This document shows, in pieces, positions 41,701-56,700 of a stretch of 64,000 nt of DNA; within the stretch, counting starts at the first letter, position 1; each line of letters begins with the position of its first letter. The translations under genes and the position numbers were made by a program. Location of the stretch: NCBI GenBank assembly GCA_019095985.1, contig CM032665.1, positions 35,941,556 through 36,005,555 on the forward strand. Direction: 5' to 3'. Origin of the DNA: Streblospio benedicti (Eukaryota; Annelida; Polychaeta; Spionida; Spionidae). The notes below the pieces were generated by a model. That model was not told the origin of the DNA, made no database searches, and saw only the letters and a program-made list of their open reading frames with translations.

Positions 41701-44700
41701 TGTGTGAAGACCTGAAATTTATGATGGTATATTTCTGTTTTTGTACTAGATTTTATTGATGTTTGACTTGTGACCAAAATTTAGGGAAAACTATTCAAAC
41801 CATTGGCATCAAAATTCATCATGAGGTGCTTCTCTTAGGCGGTTACAGGAATTGAGTAGATTCTGGTGCTCTTAGTCAACTTAAGATGATATTATGATAG
41901 ATTTTACTGAATCTTGGCTTGCAAACAAAGTTGACTGAACAAATTTATGAAAGCCATAGATAGATAACACAAGAAGTTTACATTGTTCACACCGTTCAAT
42001 ACATGGATTTTGTGTGAAAAAAAGTATTCATGTGTAATTCCCATAATGTTCGTGCTTGAATACGGGAACTAAGCGACCAAGAACCACAAAAAACACTCAG
42101 GAAGGAAACAGGCGATAGCCTGGAAAATATTGTAAATATACAGCTTGTCAAATATTCTGTAGTTTGAAATTTTTCAATAATGCTGGATATGACGCTTAGC
42201 TGGTAACATAATCGAGTGCAATTATTGCAGAGAGGGGGGGTATTATTATTGTTGCTAGGAGCTGGTGCATGACTGTTCCAACAATCGCACGGCTGTTAAG
42301 ACCATTTCACCCAAGAAAGCACTAAATTTCTAAAGCTATCATCTCAAAGATCAAACTATATATGCACTTTATAACATCATAGAATCCTTTTAAAATACTG
42401 TAGAAGTACAAAATAAGCTTTTGACACTCGAATCGGCGCCAATAAGCCTATACGCACAGATTCATGTCGGAATAAAAAAAACAACCATGAGGGCCGTGCC
42501 CACTTCACTGCGTTTGCGTATTGATATATAGATAATGAAGTAGCTTTACATTTCAACTCTAATGACCACACTTTAAAGGATTTTCGATTCAAGGTCTAAA
42601 ATAAAGAATATAAATAGAAGACAATTAGAAAGCCAGAATCATAGATGAACTAGGCTGTGTACTAGGTAGCGGATTAAACTTTGCCAATCTAGTAGATTTT
42701 GAGTAAAGATAAAATGGTCTCTCTGTCTTACACTAACAAACAAAATTAACATAATAATTAAATAATAATAATAATAATAAATAAATAAAAAAATAATCAA
42801 AATAAAATAAAAGTAACAAAATTTTATATTAACCTGTATATTTCAAAGCATGTTATAGTATTATAGAAGATTATTACCTACACAACAAGGTGTAATTTGA
42901 AAAATTAAAGCAATAATAAGAGAAAAATTGAGTTTTAATAAAAGAATAAAATAACCTTTCCTGTACCCCCTAACTTTCAAATTTCTGCTTTATAGGGGAG
43001 ACTTGTATTTTTCAAGAGCATCCTTTTAGTGATTTGATTTTTTTTTTCGTTCATGAATTAGCTATTTGTGACATAGATATTACACTACCTACTAAATAAG
43101 GTACAATTCAGAAGCATTGAGAGAATGTAATTTTATTCAAGTTGGAAATAAGCTACCTTGACCCGTCAAGGGTCAACTTGATTAAGGCCTAACTATTAAG
43201 TTTTTCACTCTTGTTAGCATCAAGCATAGGCATGCCTGCGTTGCTGCTGTTGGCATCATTGTCATCGATCAAGTCTCCATCATAAGCACGGGCGGTTTAT
43301 GGCTGGCTGCTCCGCCCTCAGTCTTGCCCACCACTTCAGTCTCGATGACGCCGATGAGCCAGCGCTCGTAATCCTCTTAGGCCATGTACACTATCGTACA
43401 AATCATCCAAAATGCCATGTTATGTGGGAACAAATTCAATGTACTGCTTTTGCCACCATGCGTAAAGTGGAGCCATCAATAACATTACGGAAGCGGCTGT
43501 CATGGGCTTCCACCATTAATGCAATATCCAGGTACAATTGATTGATGTTTTATTGGGAGCAAGATCCCTTTTGTTTACTGATTGGTTAGAAATGAGGTCA
43601 CCACGGACTGATTATTATACCTAGCAGTTTCCAGTTATGTTGCATTGACAAGAGCTCTTGCAATTATAGTTCTTACTGTGGCGTTTGCAATTCGAGGACA
43701 GCGTGTCTAATTTGATTGAAATTAATGAAACTTTGAAATACAAAAAATAAAAAAATAAGAAAAAAGAAAAGAAAAAGAAAAGCAGCTATCAATATAACTA
43801 AAGTTTCATGGAATTTCTTTTTGTCTCAAAGCCCTTGAATACCGTGCTGCGACGGCTGTGGCTGCCTCACACATGCCTTGGTTATGGCAGATTGCGCTCT
43901 GTACTGTCAGCGTTACATAAAGCTGTATTAAGTGTGGCTGCCACTGCTCCCAGCCGGCCACTTCTCGTTTAGGATGATGCCTAATTGGGGGTAAGTGCGA
44001 AATACTGACCCTGCTCATGACTCAATTAAAGCACATGCAGAACATAAAGGGCAACATGTAAGGGCACAGCCGGGCGGCCTAACGAGAAGTGAGGGCTCCC
44101 CTGACAGTGGCAGCAGCAAGATGGTCACGTCTGCCCGTAACAATGATGGGCCACGCTGACGCTACCTCAAAAGTGTAGTGGTATTACCATTAAAGTGCTT
44201 AGACAGTGAAAATATTTTTTCCACAAGTTCAGATTTGCTGTGGTACTCTACAAGTCCTTTGATTTGTAACAATAATGATATGCAAATATATTGTTATTGG
44301 TTTTTGGTTTTGTTTTTTTCCGCAAATGCCATCAGTTCATGACAGAAAGAATGAGAACATTGAATCTTTAAGCCTCTGTAGGAGTACTTTAAAACCTGAC
44401 CGACAAACACAGTGACGCTACCCGGATGTAGCACATGACATTGTGTACCTTTTTAAAAAATCTATAAAACCCCTTGAGTATGTATCGCTTGTGAAAGATC
44501 TCATTTGAAACCAGTTATGGATAATAGTAGTAATGTGTATATCTATAGTGTTTGTAAATCATAGTAGTATACATCCCACACACACCCTCCCATGATGCTG
44601 GGGCCTATGCACTATTTGTTCCTATCAGTTGGTGTTCACAAAAAAAAATTTGCTAAATAGAAAACTAGTAATGATACATTAAAAACCTGAACATTTATCT

Positions 44701-47700
44701 TTTATCCCCTTAAAAAAATTGTGTATTATATCATTCTTAACAGCATCATAGACGGGTGATTAGCAATACCTGTTCAAGAAATTGTATTAATCTATAAAAG
44801 AACTCAACTTGTTTGAGGCCGTGGAAATGATTAAAGCACTCTAAAATAAAGCATTTCATGCCATCCATAGTTCTGAGACACTTTCCAACTGTCGCACAAC
44901 AAGTCTGATTCTCGATATCTTAATTTGATTATCTTGATTTTTTATCATATCAGTGGTTTACAGGCTCATGCTTTCTTTTACTCAAGTTATGTTAAAGGAA
45001 TTGACTAAATTTTTTCATGGCACTATCATGCAATTGTGTTTCACAATTTCATGAATGAAGGTGATGAAGACACCTAACGATGGGTAAAGTTACTCCATTA
45101 GAAACATTAGCAAAAGCTTGTGTGAAAGATCATATTTTGAAAATTTACATTAAAGTTGTGACGCACTTTCATTCAGAAAATGGCTGTGGTATTTGAAAGT
45201 GTAGATGTTGACAGAAACATTGATTATGGAGTGGCAGCGGGTGGGAGGAACATGATCACCGCTCATGAAACAATAGTCGCTGAACATGATATGAATGCTG
45301 CTCAAATGACTTGATATATGCATTTTTAAATGGACAAATATCTCTTGTACAAGAATTTAAAAAAAAAAGAATTGTGTCCAATATTATAAAATTGTGTGAA
45401 CGGTTACCAAGAGGTCTACATTTACATTCTACAGCATATTATTTTATTGAAAAGTTTAAATGAAAGAAGTTTATCATGTATTGTTAGTATGTTACTGTTC
45501 ACAATTCACTCAAGAATATGAACTCATTATTCCCTGACATTTGTGATATACAATATTTGAATAAATATTGGTATTGGTGTGAATTAGAAGTAAGCATAAT
45601 ATTCCGTTTCGAAACATTTTGTAGAATTCATAAACAGCCTTTGCAAATGCATGTCCAAATATAAAAGTATGATCTATGGGGCCTTGAGCAGCATAAACCT
45701 TTTAGGTTTTGCGTGAATAATAGATTGGTGGCCGCTGCCGCCGCCACGGTATAACCCCAGGCGTGCTTGTTCATCCCGGCGGCAGCGGTGACAGACTTAG
45801 TGCGAGCCGGGATCTGACCCCATTAGCAGCTCACCAAAGCTCACCAAAGCTCACTTAGCTAAATCCAAGTAAAATGTGCGCAAACAAGAATAATCTCAAT
45901 CCTACCATCAAGGGAAGTATAACCTAATCATACAAGCATAATGGATTGCTAAGTCTCATATGCTAATGAGGGAGATGTTACCTGTATTGTAAGCACAGTT
46001 ATTCAAGTATTCATGAAATCTATTTAATATTATGTATCAAAATTCTTAGAATACTAGTGAGTTTTTTATGGCTATCAAGGAATTTAAATGTTACATTAAA
46101 TTGCAGATAATATATTTGGAAGAAAGTAAAATTTGAAAATTGTAATCTAAAAGAATATTGTAAAAAAAGAAGTTAATTATAACATGAGAACAAGTGTTGA
46201 ACTATCAGCAAGTTTTCACGATGCAAAAACATCCAGTTCAAAAGCTCTAATCGTTTCACTGCCACATGTCAGGCAGCTCTAGTGTCGGCTACTTACCACC
46301 GCACTTGTGCATCAGGCTGCAGACAATTACACAAAACCCAAACAACTCACTACTTAGTGTATAGTTCACACCTCCAATTTTAATTCAGCAAGTTGATCTT
46401 GCATCTAGATGGCATGGCCAGAAAGTGGTGAGAAGAGTGCATGATGCTGTAGGCTTTGTGTTCTCCAAGGTGTTGTTAGATAGGTGATTAGACGAGATTA
46501 GACAGATGCTCCAACAGAGAGCTTAGCTGCTAATTTCCGTCAGAGTAATCACCAGTACAAAGTAGCTTTAGTGGACTTTGATTGCGCATCTCCCCATATT
46601 TAGCAAATACTGGGACCCCCTGGGCTGAGCTGTGAATCACCAAACAAAGCCTCCATAAATGACAGGGCAAATGATGAGCAGAGTCTCGGAAAGTCTGGTC
46701 ACTGGGTTTAACATCATTGCTAACATCATAAAAGTTGAACAATTTTAATCCCAACAGTGAGGCATGCAATGAATAAGCCGTGGGTCATGCAAATCAACCT
46801 CAATAACCGGTGGCTCTATGTTGCAGCTTCCGCCCTCACACACGCATTTGCATTTTACAGCAGTCTCCGTTCCACATTTGGCTCTTGAGGGCGCATTACA
46901 TTTTTATGAAGCTCGTTCCTTTATGAAGCCGAGTCACGGCTGGAGACTCCGGTGGTGGCGTGTCCCCCGCCACTCACACTTACAACATGAGAGCACATTT
47001 ACACTTTCAAAAGAAGACATGGAAACCATGTTTCAATAGCTAGTGCCTCATTAATCTTGTATGCTTGAAAGTTCCACCTCCTTGTGTCTGAGTGAAAAAT
47101 CTTCAGTAATTTTTTAATAATGTTCGTATCAAAACATGTTAATATGTGGTGTTATGGAGAAATGTAGTCACAAGTTTTTCAAGTAAAAGAGAAATAGTTT
47201 CTTTGGTGAAAGTACCAGTGCTGTAACAGACTATGGACATTATTACAAAATTGTGACTGTAAAGAATTACCGAGATGTATGCTTTGAGCCATCATTATGA
47301 TGGAACATTTCGTTTTCATCTAACGTTGTATGTGCAGCATATATTTTCTGCGTGCTGTATTGGCTGGAGGTTGTTGAGCTCATGGCCGTCTCTCTCCCGC
47401 TGATCACCGCCGCGTGGCGGCCAGTTTGTCTCCACCGCTCACGCTGTGTAATTAATATGCAGCACCATAACAGGCATTCATCCTATAATGAAATGTGTGG
47501 CTGACACGCTATCCATCCCCATTCCATATTTTTCATTTCTATTGGAACATTACAGTTATGACATGTAAAAAGCAGATTTGCGCGTGTCATGCTATAGTTC
47601 ATGTGAGCAAATCAGATGCTAATGTGTCATTGCACTGAGCAGTGCATTTGTTGGTATAGAGGGTGAGGAGGTCAAACCCATGATGGCTGTCGCCACCACC

Positions 47701-50700
47701 GGCCACGCCACTGACAGCAGCTCTAATTATGCACTTGTCACTTCACGTGACATCTAATGCTCGCTACATCACAGACCAGTAATTAGTAAAACTCTATATC
47801 ATTTATCACCTAATAAAACAAAACAAAAACCATAAATTGTTTTTCTTAAGTTGTGTGTTGGTGATGTCATCGTGGTTATCGTGGTCACCTGTTGGTTGCC
47901 GGTGGCAGCGATGCTCACGACTCACCATCAGATAACCTGATGATCTGTACCCTCAATGCTTCAAACATCACTCCCCTTGATAACCTATTGGCTGCCAATT
48001 GCCTCTAATTGGTAAACATAAATGGCGGCTGCATTGTAGAAGCATAATTAACCCCAACCACTACCTTTAGATCAAATTTCATTGGGTTACAAATTTGAGT
48101 GATGTGTACGGTGACGCAGCGATTAGTGTGATCTAGGGCATTGTTGTGGCGCGCGTCATCTGCCTCACAGGCGACCTCACTACCAGCACCATCAGCACCG
48201 CCTTTGATTTCTGCACAGATTAGGCTTATTAAAGGACATTACCTGCAATCTAAATGTGTGTTCAACTGATGGCTTTCCTGCTTTCAGTATTTTTTATTAA
48301 AGGCTTACAAAAATCTTTTTTTACTGTTTTTATTTTCTAATTTTCTAAACCCTTGCTTGGTGTGTGATGCAATTGTATTTTCTATACATTTACGTTAAAT
48401 GTCCTAGAGTTGTAATTATATGTTGTTGTGAGTGAGGGATTTAACATTCACACCTGGTCATTTGCATCCTTGTTACTATATCGTCTTTCGAAACTCCCTT
48501 AGGAGCATACATAGGGAAAACGCACCTCCTGGTTGATACTCGAAATTCAATAAAGTTCAATAAAACTTTCTAGTATCAATCAGGAGGTTCGTTTTATATT
48601 TATCCCATATCATCTTAGAATGGTTATGAAAGAAGTTTTAGTCTTGTTTTTATTTTAATAGATTTTCAATTGTCTTGATATTTTCCTACACAAAAGATTG
48701 ACTATTATATGTTCATTTAAACCAGAATATAAACAATCAAATAGTGAGCTTCAGAGCAGGTTATGTAAAAGATGAGATAAACATAGATCATGCTATTGCA
48801 AATGGAACATCAATAAAGAAGATAAAAAACAATTACCCCAACAAATAACATATCTCCTTGAATGAGTTCATCGTGTTGGTAATTAAGTAGATTTAATATT
48901 TTCATCTTTCACAACACAAAAGACCATGAACAGAGATGAGGGGCCCACCAGCTTGCGAGAGTCTACGACCCAGTGCTTGCCGCAGGCGGGGACGGCGGCC
49001 GTAAACCATGATCTGACATGCACAGTAGTGTTTTTGAAAATGTTGCAGTAGCAGATGAAACTGTCAAACATTTATAAATTCTTTTGTGTTGTGAAAGATG
49101 AAAATATTAAATCTAAATAACAAATCTATTAAGCAGTACGGCAATACACCACAGTGTGGTGTACAGATATTTTTATTCACCAGTAGATATGGAATCAGCA
49201 TGTAATAACCCAAGGAGTATATACCTGATGTAGGATAAAACATTTGCTGCCATAGTGCATGGACCATGATATTCTTCATCCACAAGAGCATCCACAAGCT
49301 TAGTCTGTACTTTAATATCTCTTAAAATTTTACATTAAAAAGCTGAAAATGTATTATTTATCCCTCATAATGTTTCTTGTCCCTTTAAGCAGACCATGCT
49401 GTAGTGTGAGTGTACCGTTGTTGTTCCAGAGCCTGATTGAGTCTGGTCCGCCGCCCACGGTGCTGCAGCAGCTGTGCGCGCTGCCCTTCGCGTACTTCTC
49501 GGCGCCGGCGCTCACCGCCGTGCTGCTGCCCACGCTTGTCGCCGCCACCTTCCGCTCGCAACACAACTTCACCATCCTCAGCCACGACGTCTCCCCACAG
49601 CTCCTCGCCAACTTCATAGAGGTGAGCACCAGGCAGCCCGCAACTGGCTCACTGTCAGTTAAAAGTGCTAGGAAATATAGTGGTAGGAGCATGGTGGATA
49701 GAACAGAGAGAGGAATAGAATTGAATACTCTAGATAGTATATTCGGGAAACAAACCTTATATTACTCCATTAGCATGAAATTTAAAAAAATTACACCTCA
49801 AATTTCCATCCTTAGGTGAGATTCAAACCCACAATCTCCAGGTTGAGATAACTTTCCAAGTATGTAAGCTGGAGGTTAAAGAGGCAACGGTTCAGCTGTG
49901 AAACCTTTTAACAGCTCTCTGCTTGCTATGGTGGCATCATTCTGGTCTCACAACCACAGGGTTGTGAGTTCAAGTTCAGTCAGGGCCACTTGATGTAGTA
50001 GTGAATGGAAGCATAGTTTCTTCAGCTATGTCAATATAGTGGTAGGAAACCTTGTTGATAGAGCAGAGCGAGAGGAATAGGATTGAATGCATATATGTAT
50101 GTAGACATGGGAAATACACTGTAACCTTGTTTGTGTAAAAGGTTTTGTGTATAATTTTAGAAATATCTTTGTCAGGCTAGCAAGAGCACATTACACCTTG
50201 ATCGCTGGTGTGCTCATCACAACCAACGCCATCATAAGGTGTTTTTGAAATCTGGATCATCGTATATACGCCTTTAAGTTCATGGAGTTGAATCCCGATC
50301 AATAATGTTTGTGGTAGTGTAGAGTACAAACACATGAAGTTTTTTTCATAGAGAGATTACCCAGCAAATAACATCTATGTGATTCAAAAGTATTCTGCTT
50401 ATTTTTCATTACACCATTTTGGTAAACATATCAAATGAAATAGAAAAAGGTCTAGATTGTATGGTAAAACATGAAATAGGCTATAGTCCGGTCATTGAAA
50501 AAGAACTGATGTGTTTATGTATCAAGTAAGATTCCAAGTGGCTAAATAATGCAAAGAATCATGTCAACTGGTGTTCATTTTCGTGTTGGCCGCATGTAAA
50601 ACAAGGCGCTGTTTTAATTATCATCCATCACCTTCCAAAGCTTGTAGAAGTGCCAATTGGGCAGATAGATTCACACCACCAAATTAACCCCTGTAACCTG

Positions 50701-53700
50701 CCCTCATGAAATAGACAAATTAAAGCCTCAAGCCCTGGGCATAGGCCAGGCAGGCTAAATACTCAAACACTCAGATTTAAGCTCCTTTGTTTAAGAATGG
50801 GAAAGATAGTCAAATATGTTGTCAAGTTTTGTTCTTGTATGCGAATTCATGTTTATTTTTTAACTGTTGAAGAAATAAATAGTGTGTCCAAAACAGTGAT
50901 TTAAATATCACTAAGTATTTTGTAACCAAGAGGTAATCAGTAGGGAAATAAATGTCATCATAGCGACAATAATTATTCAATCCTATCAGAATAGTTAGAC
51001 AGAAAACCGAATCATATGCCATAATCTAATACTAATTGGTGCAATTTTGTGCAGTAATGTTTGAGATATAAGTGGAGCTTTTAAAAAAGGGCTGTATTTA
51101 TGAGCCTGTAGGATTTCCGCACAATTTCAAACATCAAGCTGTTTTGGCATGTTCAGTTGATTATAGCTACAGTGACAGGAGACTGAGTTACATAAAATGT
51201 ACAGTGGAGGTTCGTGTGTGTGGTCATGAGAAAGTGATAATCTAAAGGATTGGGTGCCTCACAATACAGTGGGTAAGAAAGAGAATACATCACTGTCTGT
51301 ACTTGCAATACAACAGTTTATAAAAAGCACACATGTTACACTGTCTGTAGTCTGTAAACTGCGAAGAAACTACAAGATTTGTGTGAGAAGTGTTTAGAAA
51401 TATTTACCTTAGCTCTTTTTTTAAGAAGAAAGAAGAAAGGGGAAAAGAAAGAATTCATATCAAGGGCAGATTTTACTAACTCAATTTTTCTAAAGGTGAA
51501 TTGCACAATAGTTTGTGTACTTGTATTTCAAATTAGAATGTTTTAGGGGTAAAATATCTTAAAATATTAATTTTTTATAATGTTTAATTCTATGCCTGTT
51601 GTTGCAAGTTAAACTAGTAGTGTTGGATTTGTAAAATGTAGTTTCCAATAGTAAAACAAAAGTAGCATTTGTGCAGTGACACTGTATGTACTCTACTGAT
51701 GACAGTTTCTGTGCACTTGAGGATGTCTCTGTTTTCTTGCCTGCTTTTACAGGATTTGTTCATGTGATCATGTGAAAACCACCAGAAATCTCAGTCTGTG
51801 CTGATGTGCCAAGTTTGAAAGCTCGGTCTGTTCACTTTATTAAGCAGGCGGCGTGATTGAGACTGAGGTTTGGGGTGACAGACAGCAGCCAGATGGGCTA
51901 ATCAGGCAGAACTGATAAGGCACCTTGCAGGCTCCCTGCTGACACAGCCGCCACTGCCATATAGCACAGCACATGGATAATATTCCATATAAACGGCTGC
52001 TGCTGTACAAGTGGCCGGTGGCAGGGATGGATGGAGCCAGCGCTCGCTCGTGACGGGATCCCCCATTATAGGCACAACCTTATCGCAGAATGGGCCACTC
52101 GCTCGATAACAACAATTCATTACAGTGAATAGCAGAAAATTGTGTGTAAGATATGGGAAAATTAAATTAGCGCTTCTTTTACATATTGAAACCTTCAGAT
52201 TTAGTTGCAGTCATTGTAGCTGTTTGATGCCACCAGGAGCAAAAATCATGGTGTGAAAGTCCTTGGTTTGCATGTAATAGGCCTCTGTCAGAGAGAGCAG
52301 TACGCTAATAAATTTATTACGTTACAAATATGGCTGGTGCATTAGTGGAAATGGCAGGGAATGGTTCGCGGGTGACGACAGATTTGACATCTTAATGCAC
52401 TTGGCATTTGAACAATTGCAGTGCGTTAGCTTCAGCTGGAATAAAGGTATTAGAAAGCGGAACATGGACTTCAAACTCTTTAATTGCAATATTCAAGAAT
52501 TTATATAGCAATACAAATCCAACCAAGGTAGCAAATTGCTAAGTAATGCAAAAAGGAAGCAGCGCACAAAGCAGCTGGCTGTGAAGTGGCGCGCCTGATG
52601 GATACGGCCATTTGGGGTGTGCCACTAAAAGCCATTTGTATCTGGCATGGCCACCAGGGGAGAGCCTCGCCATAAATCTCCACTTCTCATGCTTTTTACT
52701 TGCCACATTGTTTCATGATAAAGGCCAACTCTTGATGTTTGCATTTCTAAAGTATAGATGACTTGTCTCTGATAATACACACAAGGTGTAGTGTGAGCAC
52801 GCACAGATATAGATAGCTTTTTTTCTAATACAGAAAAGCAACCAGATTAGACTTACAATTAGACTTACAATCGGAGATCTAAGTCAGGAATCTCTAAATT
52901 CAGCTCATATGAACGTCACAAATTTTAGGAAAACTTAGGGAAATCAACAGACGCAAGAAACAATTCATATAGTTTTAGTTTTATTCATGTTTATAGTCGG
53001 TAAAAAAAATAACCACGTCAGCTTTCATGTAGATCTAACTAACTAGAATGCAGGAATGTATCAGAAGATATCCGATGAAATTATATGATATAGAATGCAG
53101 GAATATTTTGATGGAGTTTTGTAATGGTCATGTATGAACATGTTATTTTACATGTCATATGACTGTCACAATAGGGGAACTGCACAAATGTACACTTATA
53201 AGCTGCTGCTGCCTCTGGTGGTCGTTCAAGCAACTAGTAATAACAGATGTATAAGGGGAGTTCTCTGAATGAATGTTATGCATGAAGGAATAACACTTTT
53301 CTTAATGGTATTTTACCCACGGAAATGAGATGTATGAATGTTTTCTCTCAGTTTTAGGTTCATCCCAGACTTGCCTAAATCAATTGGTTTGAGCAACAAG
53401 AATTCTGTGTTTACCGTATATAATTAATGATCGAAGATCATGCATTGTTAACAGTCAAATTTCTTGAAATGTCACAAAGCATGGGATAGATGAATTAGAC
53501 TGTTGGCCTGTCTGGATCAGGAAAAAAATTAGTTGCACTGATAAAATTTTAATAAAGACTGCCCAAAAGGCAAGTAAATATTTCAACGTGAAGATTCCAT
53601 TTTAACACATTTAGTATTGCATTTGTACTTCATTAGATTTAGATTTGCATGAACATCAAAAGGCAAGTTAAAATTATAGTGGGGCACCTAAAATTATAGT

Positions 53701-56700
53701 TTATTATTGGTTCCAAAAGCTATCTTCTTTTTTATAAGGGTTGTGTACACAATGTATATTTAAGAATACAAATTTGAATAGTAGAAAATCTGATTCTATG
53801 AATTTTATGTATGTTCCAAGACAAGTATATCTGCTAAGCATTATTGTTGTTGATCAATATTTTCTAGCTGAAAAACAGATACAGCAGGCTTTTCATTCAG
53901 AAGACAACATTATCTATGGTGAAAAACCCCATGTTTGGGCCTCTGCCGCCCATGGCCTAGTTCTGGCAAAAGCAATCAGCTAATGGCTGGTGGCCGCTGC
54001 TACTCAGCCAAACCCACCACGGCCGCGGCCACGGCAGCCAGCAGCAGTGTTTGGCTTTGTCACATATAACTTGTATTAGATAAGCTCCATCAGACAATTG
54101 CACCATGTACCAATTGTAATTTGCTAATGCACTGCAGGATGGTTCGTGTCAGAAATACTGCAGTGGTGTTGGGATCGTCGTTGTTGTTGTTGTTATGAGC
54201 AGCAAGAATATATATGGCAGCAGTGAAGTGTTGGCTGCGGTGGTGTGGTGGAGGGATCAGGTGGTGGACGTGCTCGGGCGACGCCCCGGCCTGATGGCAC
54301 CTGAAGCCCACAACAAACACCAGGAGGAAGCAGCAGCCTTCCTCAGGAACAAACACACATCGATCTGCTGCAGCTAATCAGCGCGCGAGAAGCTGCAACC
54401 TGATTGTTCACAGCTTTATAATCGGCAAGCAAAGGAAATCATGATTATTCATCATTCATACTAGTTACCAAAAAGCTACATATTTCAATGCTTTTGTTAG
54501 GCATTTTTTTATAGATTGTATTGTCACAATGTAAAACAGTAGTTTGTTACAAGAAATGTTCAAAAATCAAATTGATTATCACACAAAGCAAACAAGTCTT
54601 GGACAAGTTTTTGGGCTGAGGCTGTATTAGCACGTGTATTGATTGGTGTGAAAGCTGCTTTCATGTACTTGTGACAATCTGAGCATCAAGTGGAATAAGA
54701 TCAATGCCCACGCAAAATGCAGTTGCATAATAATCCAATATGTACACACCAAGTTTATGAAAACATGAACAATATTCATGCCCATAAAGACATGAAAGTG
54801 AGCAGAGCGTTGGTTGAACACAAGATGCAAGTCCTAAATAAAAGGGAAACCGAGCGAAACATGTCCGCCACGTGTTGACAACAGAGCAGCTTTGTTTGCA
54901 TAAAGATTGTTCAGAGTTCGCTCAATCTATGATTTTCATCATATTAGATAATCAGGTAATGGCCGTGGACATTGTGAACCCCTGAAGGTAAGCGTGGGGC
55001 CTGTAATTACTGCCTGGCCGCGCGCGGACCACGGGCTGTGATTACACGGCCGCTCCCGGCACCCCGCAGACTCACACTGCCGCCAACCATCGCAGGGGAT
55101 TACTGCACCACTGTCCCTCGGCAATATGATCCCATTCTGTTAACTCAAGAACAATGGCAAAGGTGACTAGACATCAGGCATCTGCACATCTGTAGTGACC
55201 TCAGTTATTCACCATGGTGACTTGTAATATGAAGACGCTTTTTACCAGTGTTTGGTTTGATTAAGGCTATGAAATGAGGTGATGTTATATAGCTGCGTAT
55301 ATGCTGACACCATGGTAGTGACCCAATGTTGTCTGTTGGCCCCACTCGAGCTTTGAATGACCTGCTCTAAATAATTGATGGCGAATACATTAGAGCTGGA
55401 GCTGCAGATGACCATGTATGGAGTATTTGTCCATGTGGCCTTTTGGGAAGTGGCAGCAGATGACTTGTGAGCTTGATTATTATACATGTACATATCCCTG
55501 AAAAATCCATTTTTGTGTTCGTGGTGAATCCATTACGATTCTGTTTTACATTTTTCTTCTCGTACATGTATTTGTAAGCTCGTTAATATTTTAAACGTTC
55601 ATCTGTCAGAAAATAAATCCCTACACGTCTTCATGTGTTCTAGTTAGCTTGATGTAAAACATATCTTATTTGTAAAGCACCACGAATGGGCAAAGCAAAT
55701 GATCGATATTTTTACTATGAATCAGCCTTTCTGCCCTTAACCTTTGTTTTTGTCCCATGATTGCTATTTTAATCAATCTACAAAGTCATACAAATGTAAA
55801 ATCTAGATTCTGTGGAGTTACAGTTGGTTCAACTGAATGGGTAATATACATTACAATTTAACATCCATCAGCGGTGCACATAATTTTGCTTTTGCAGAAA
55901 CTCCCTAGTGAGTATTTTTAATTACTTTACGCCAATCCTGGGCTTTGTGTTATCTTTCCTTTATAATTTAATATCCCCCCCCCCCCCCTTCTGATGGTCA
56001 TTTACGTAGGCCAGGCCATCAATAAGCCTTGTGATCACCTGTTGGCTGACCCGCCAGGCTGGCATGGGACATGTGTGTGTCAACCAGGCAGCCTGCTGAC
56101 ACTAGCAGCTACACACTCCAGCACATCGGCTGGTCTCTAGTACCTTAATTGACCAGCAAAAATGATCCCCAGAAATGTCCTTTATCAATAAAAAGGAATG
56201 CAATATATGTTTGTAGAGATGATATAAGACTTAGAATATGAGATAGGGTATTATTGTATAATATAATTACCTTTCTTCCTGAAACATTTTAGTAGTGAGT
56301 TACCCACCAGTAGCGTGCTATTACCAGTGCTGATGCTGTCACACTGCTAATGTTCACTGCCCACTGAGGCTTGTAGCTTACTTTATCTTATCACAGACTT
56401 TTAAGCATAGCCACAGGCATCCTCTTTTAAATCAATGACCATACCGTTGTTAAGATAGCGTGATAATCCCTGTTAATAGCATTTTTTTCCTATGTTGGTA
56501 TTGAGAATAAAATGGCAGTTCACGAAGCACTGTCTATGAGCATGTTGTTGTTGTTTTCTTATAGCTTGCTCATCATTACTTTTCAACAGCATCTACTTAT
56601 CTAGCCACCAGTAGTACTTATCTAGCTTATATTTGCTAAATCTTTAAATTCTGGAGTTGGTCATAGTCAAAACAAATGGAGCAATCATGATTTTACAAGG

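Noticed and set aside
49349-49819. Long frame across exon 27
   Set aside because: Only 49430-49621 matches SCAPER; the rest is read-through into introns past good splice sites.
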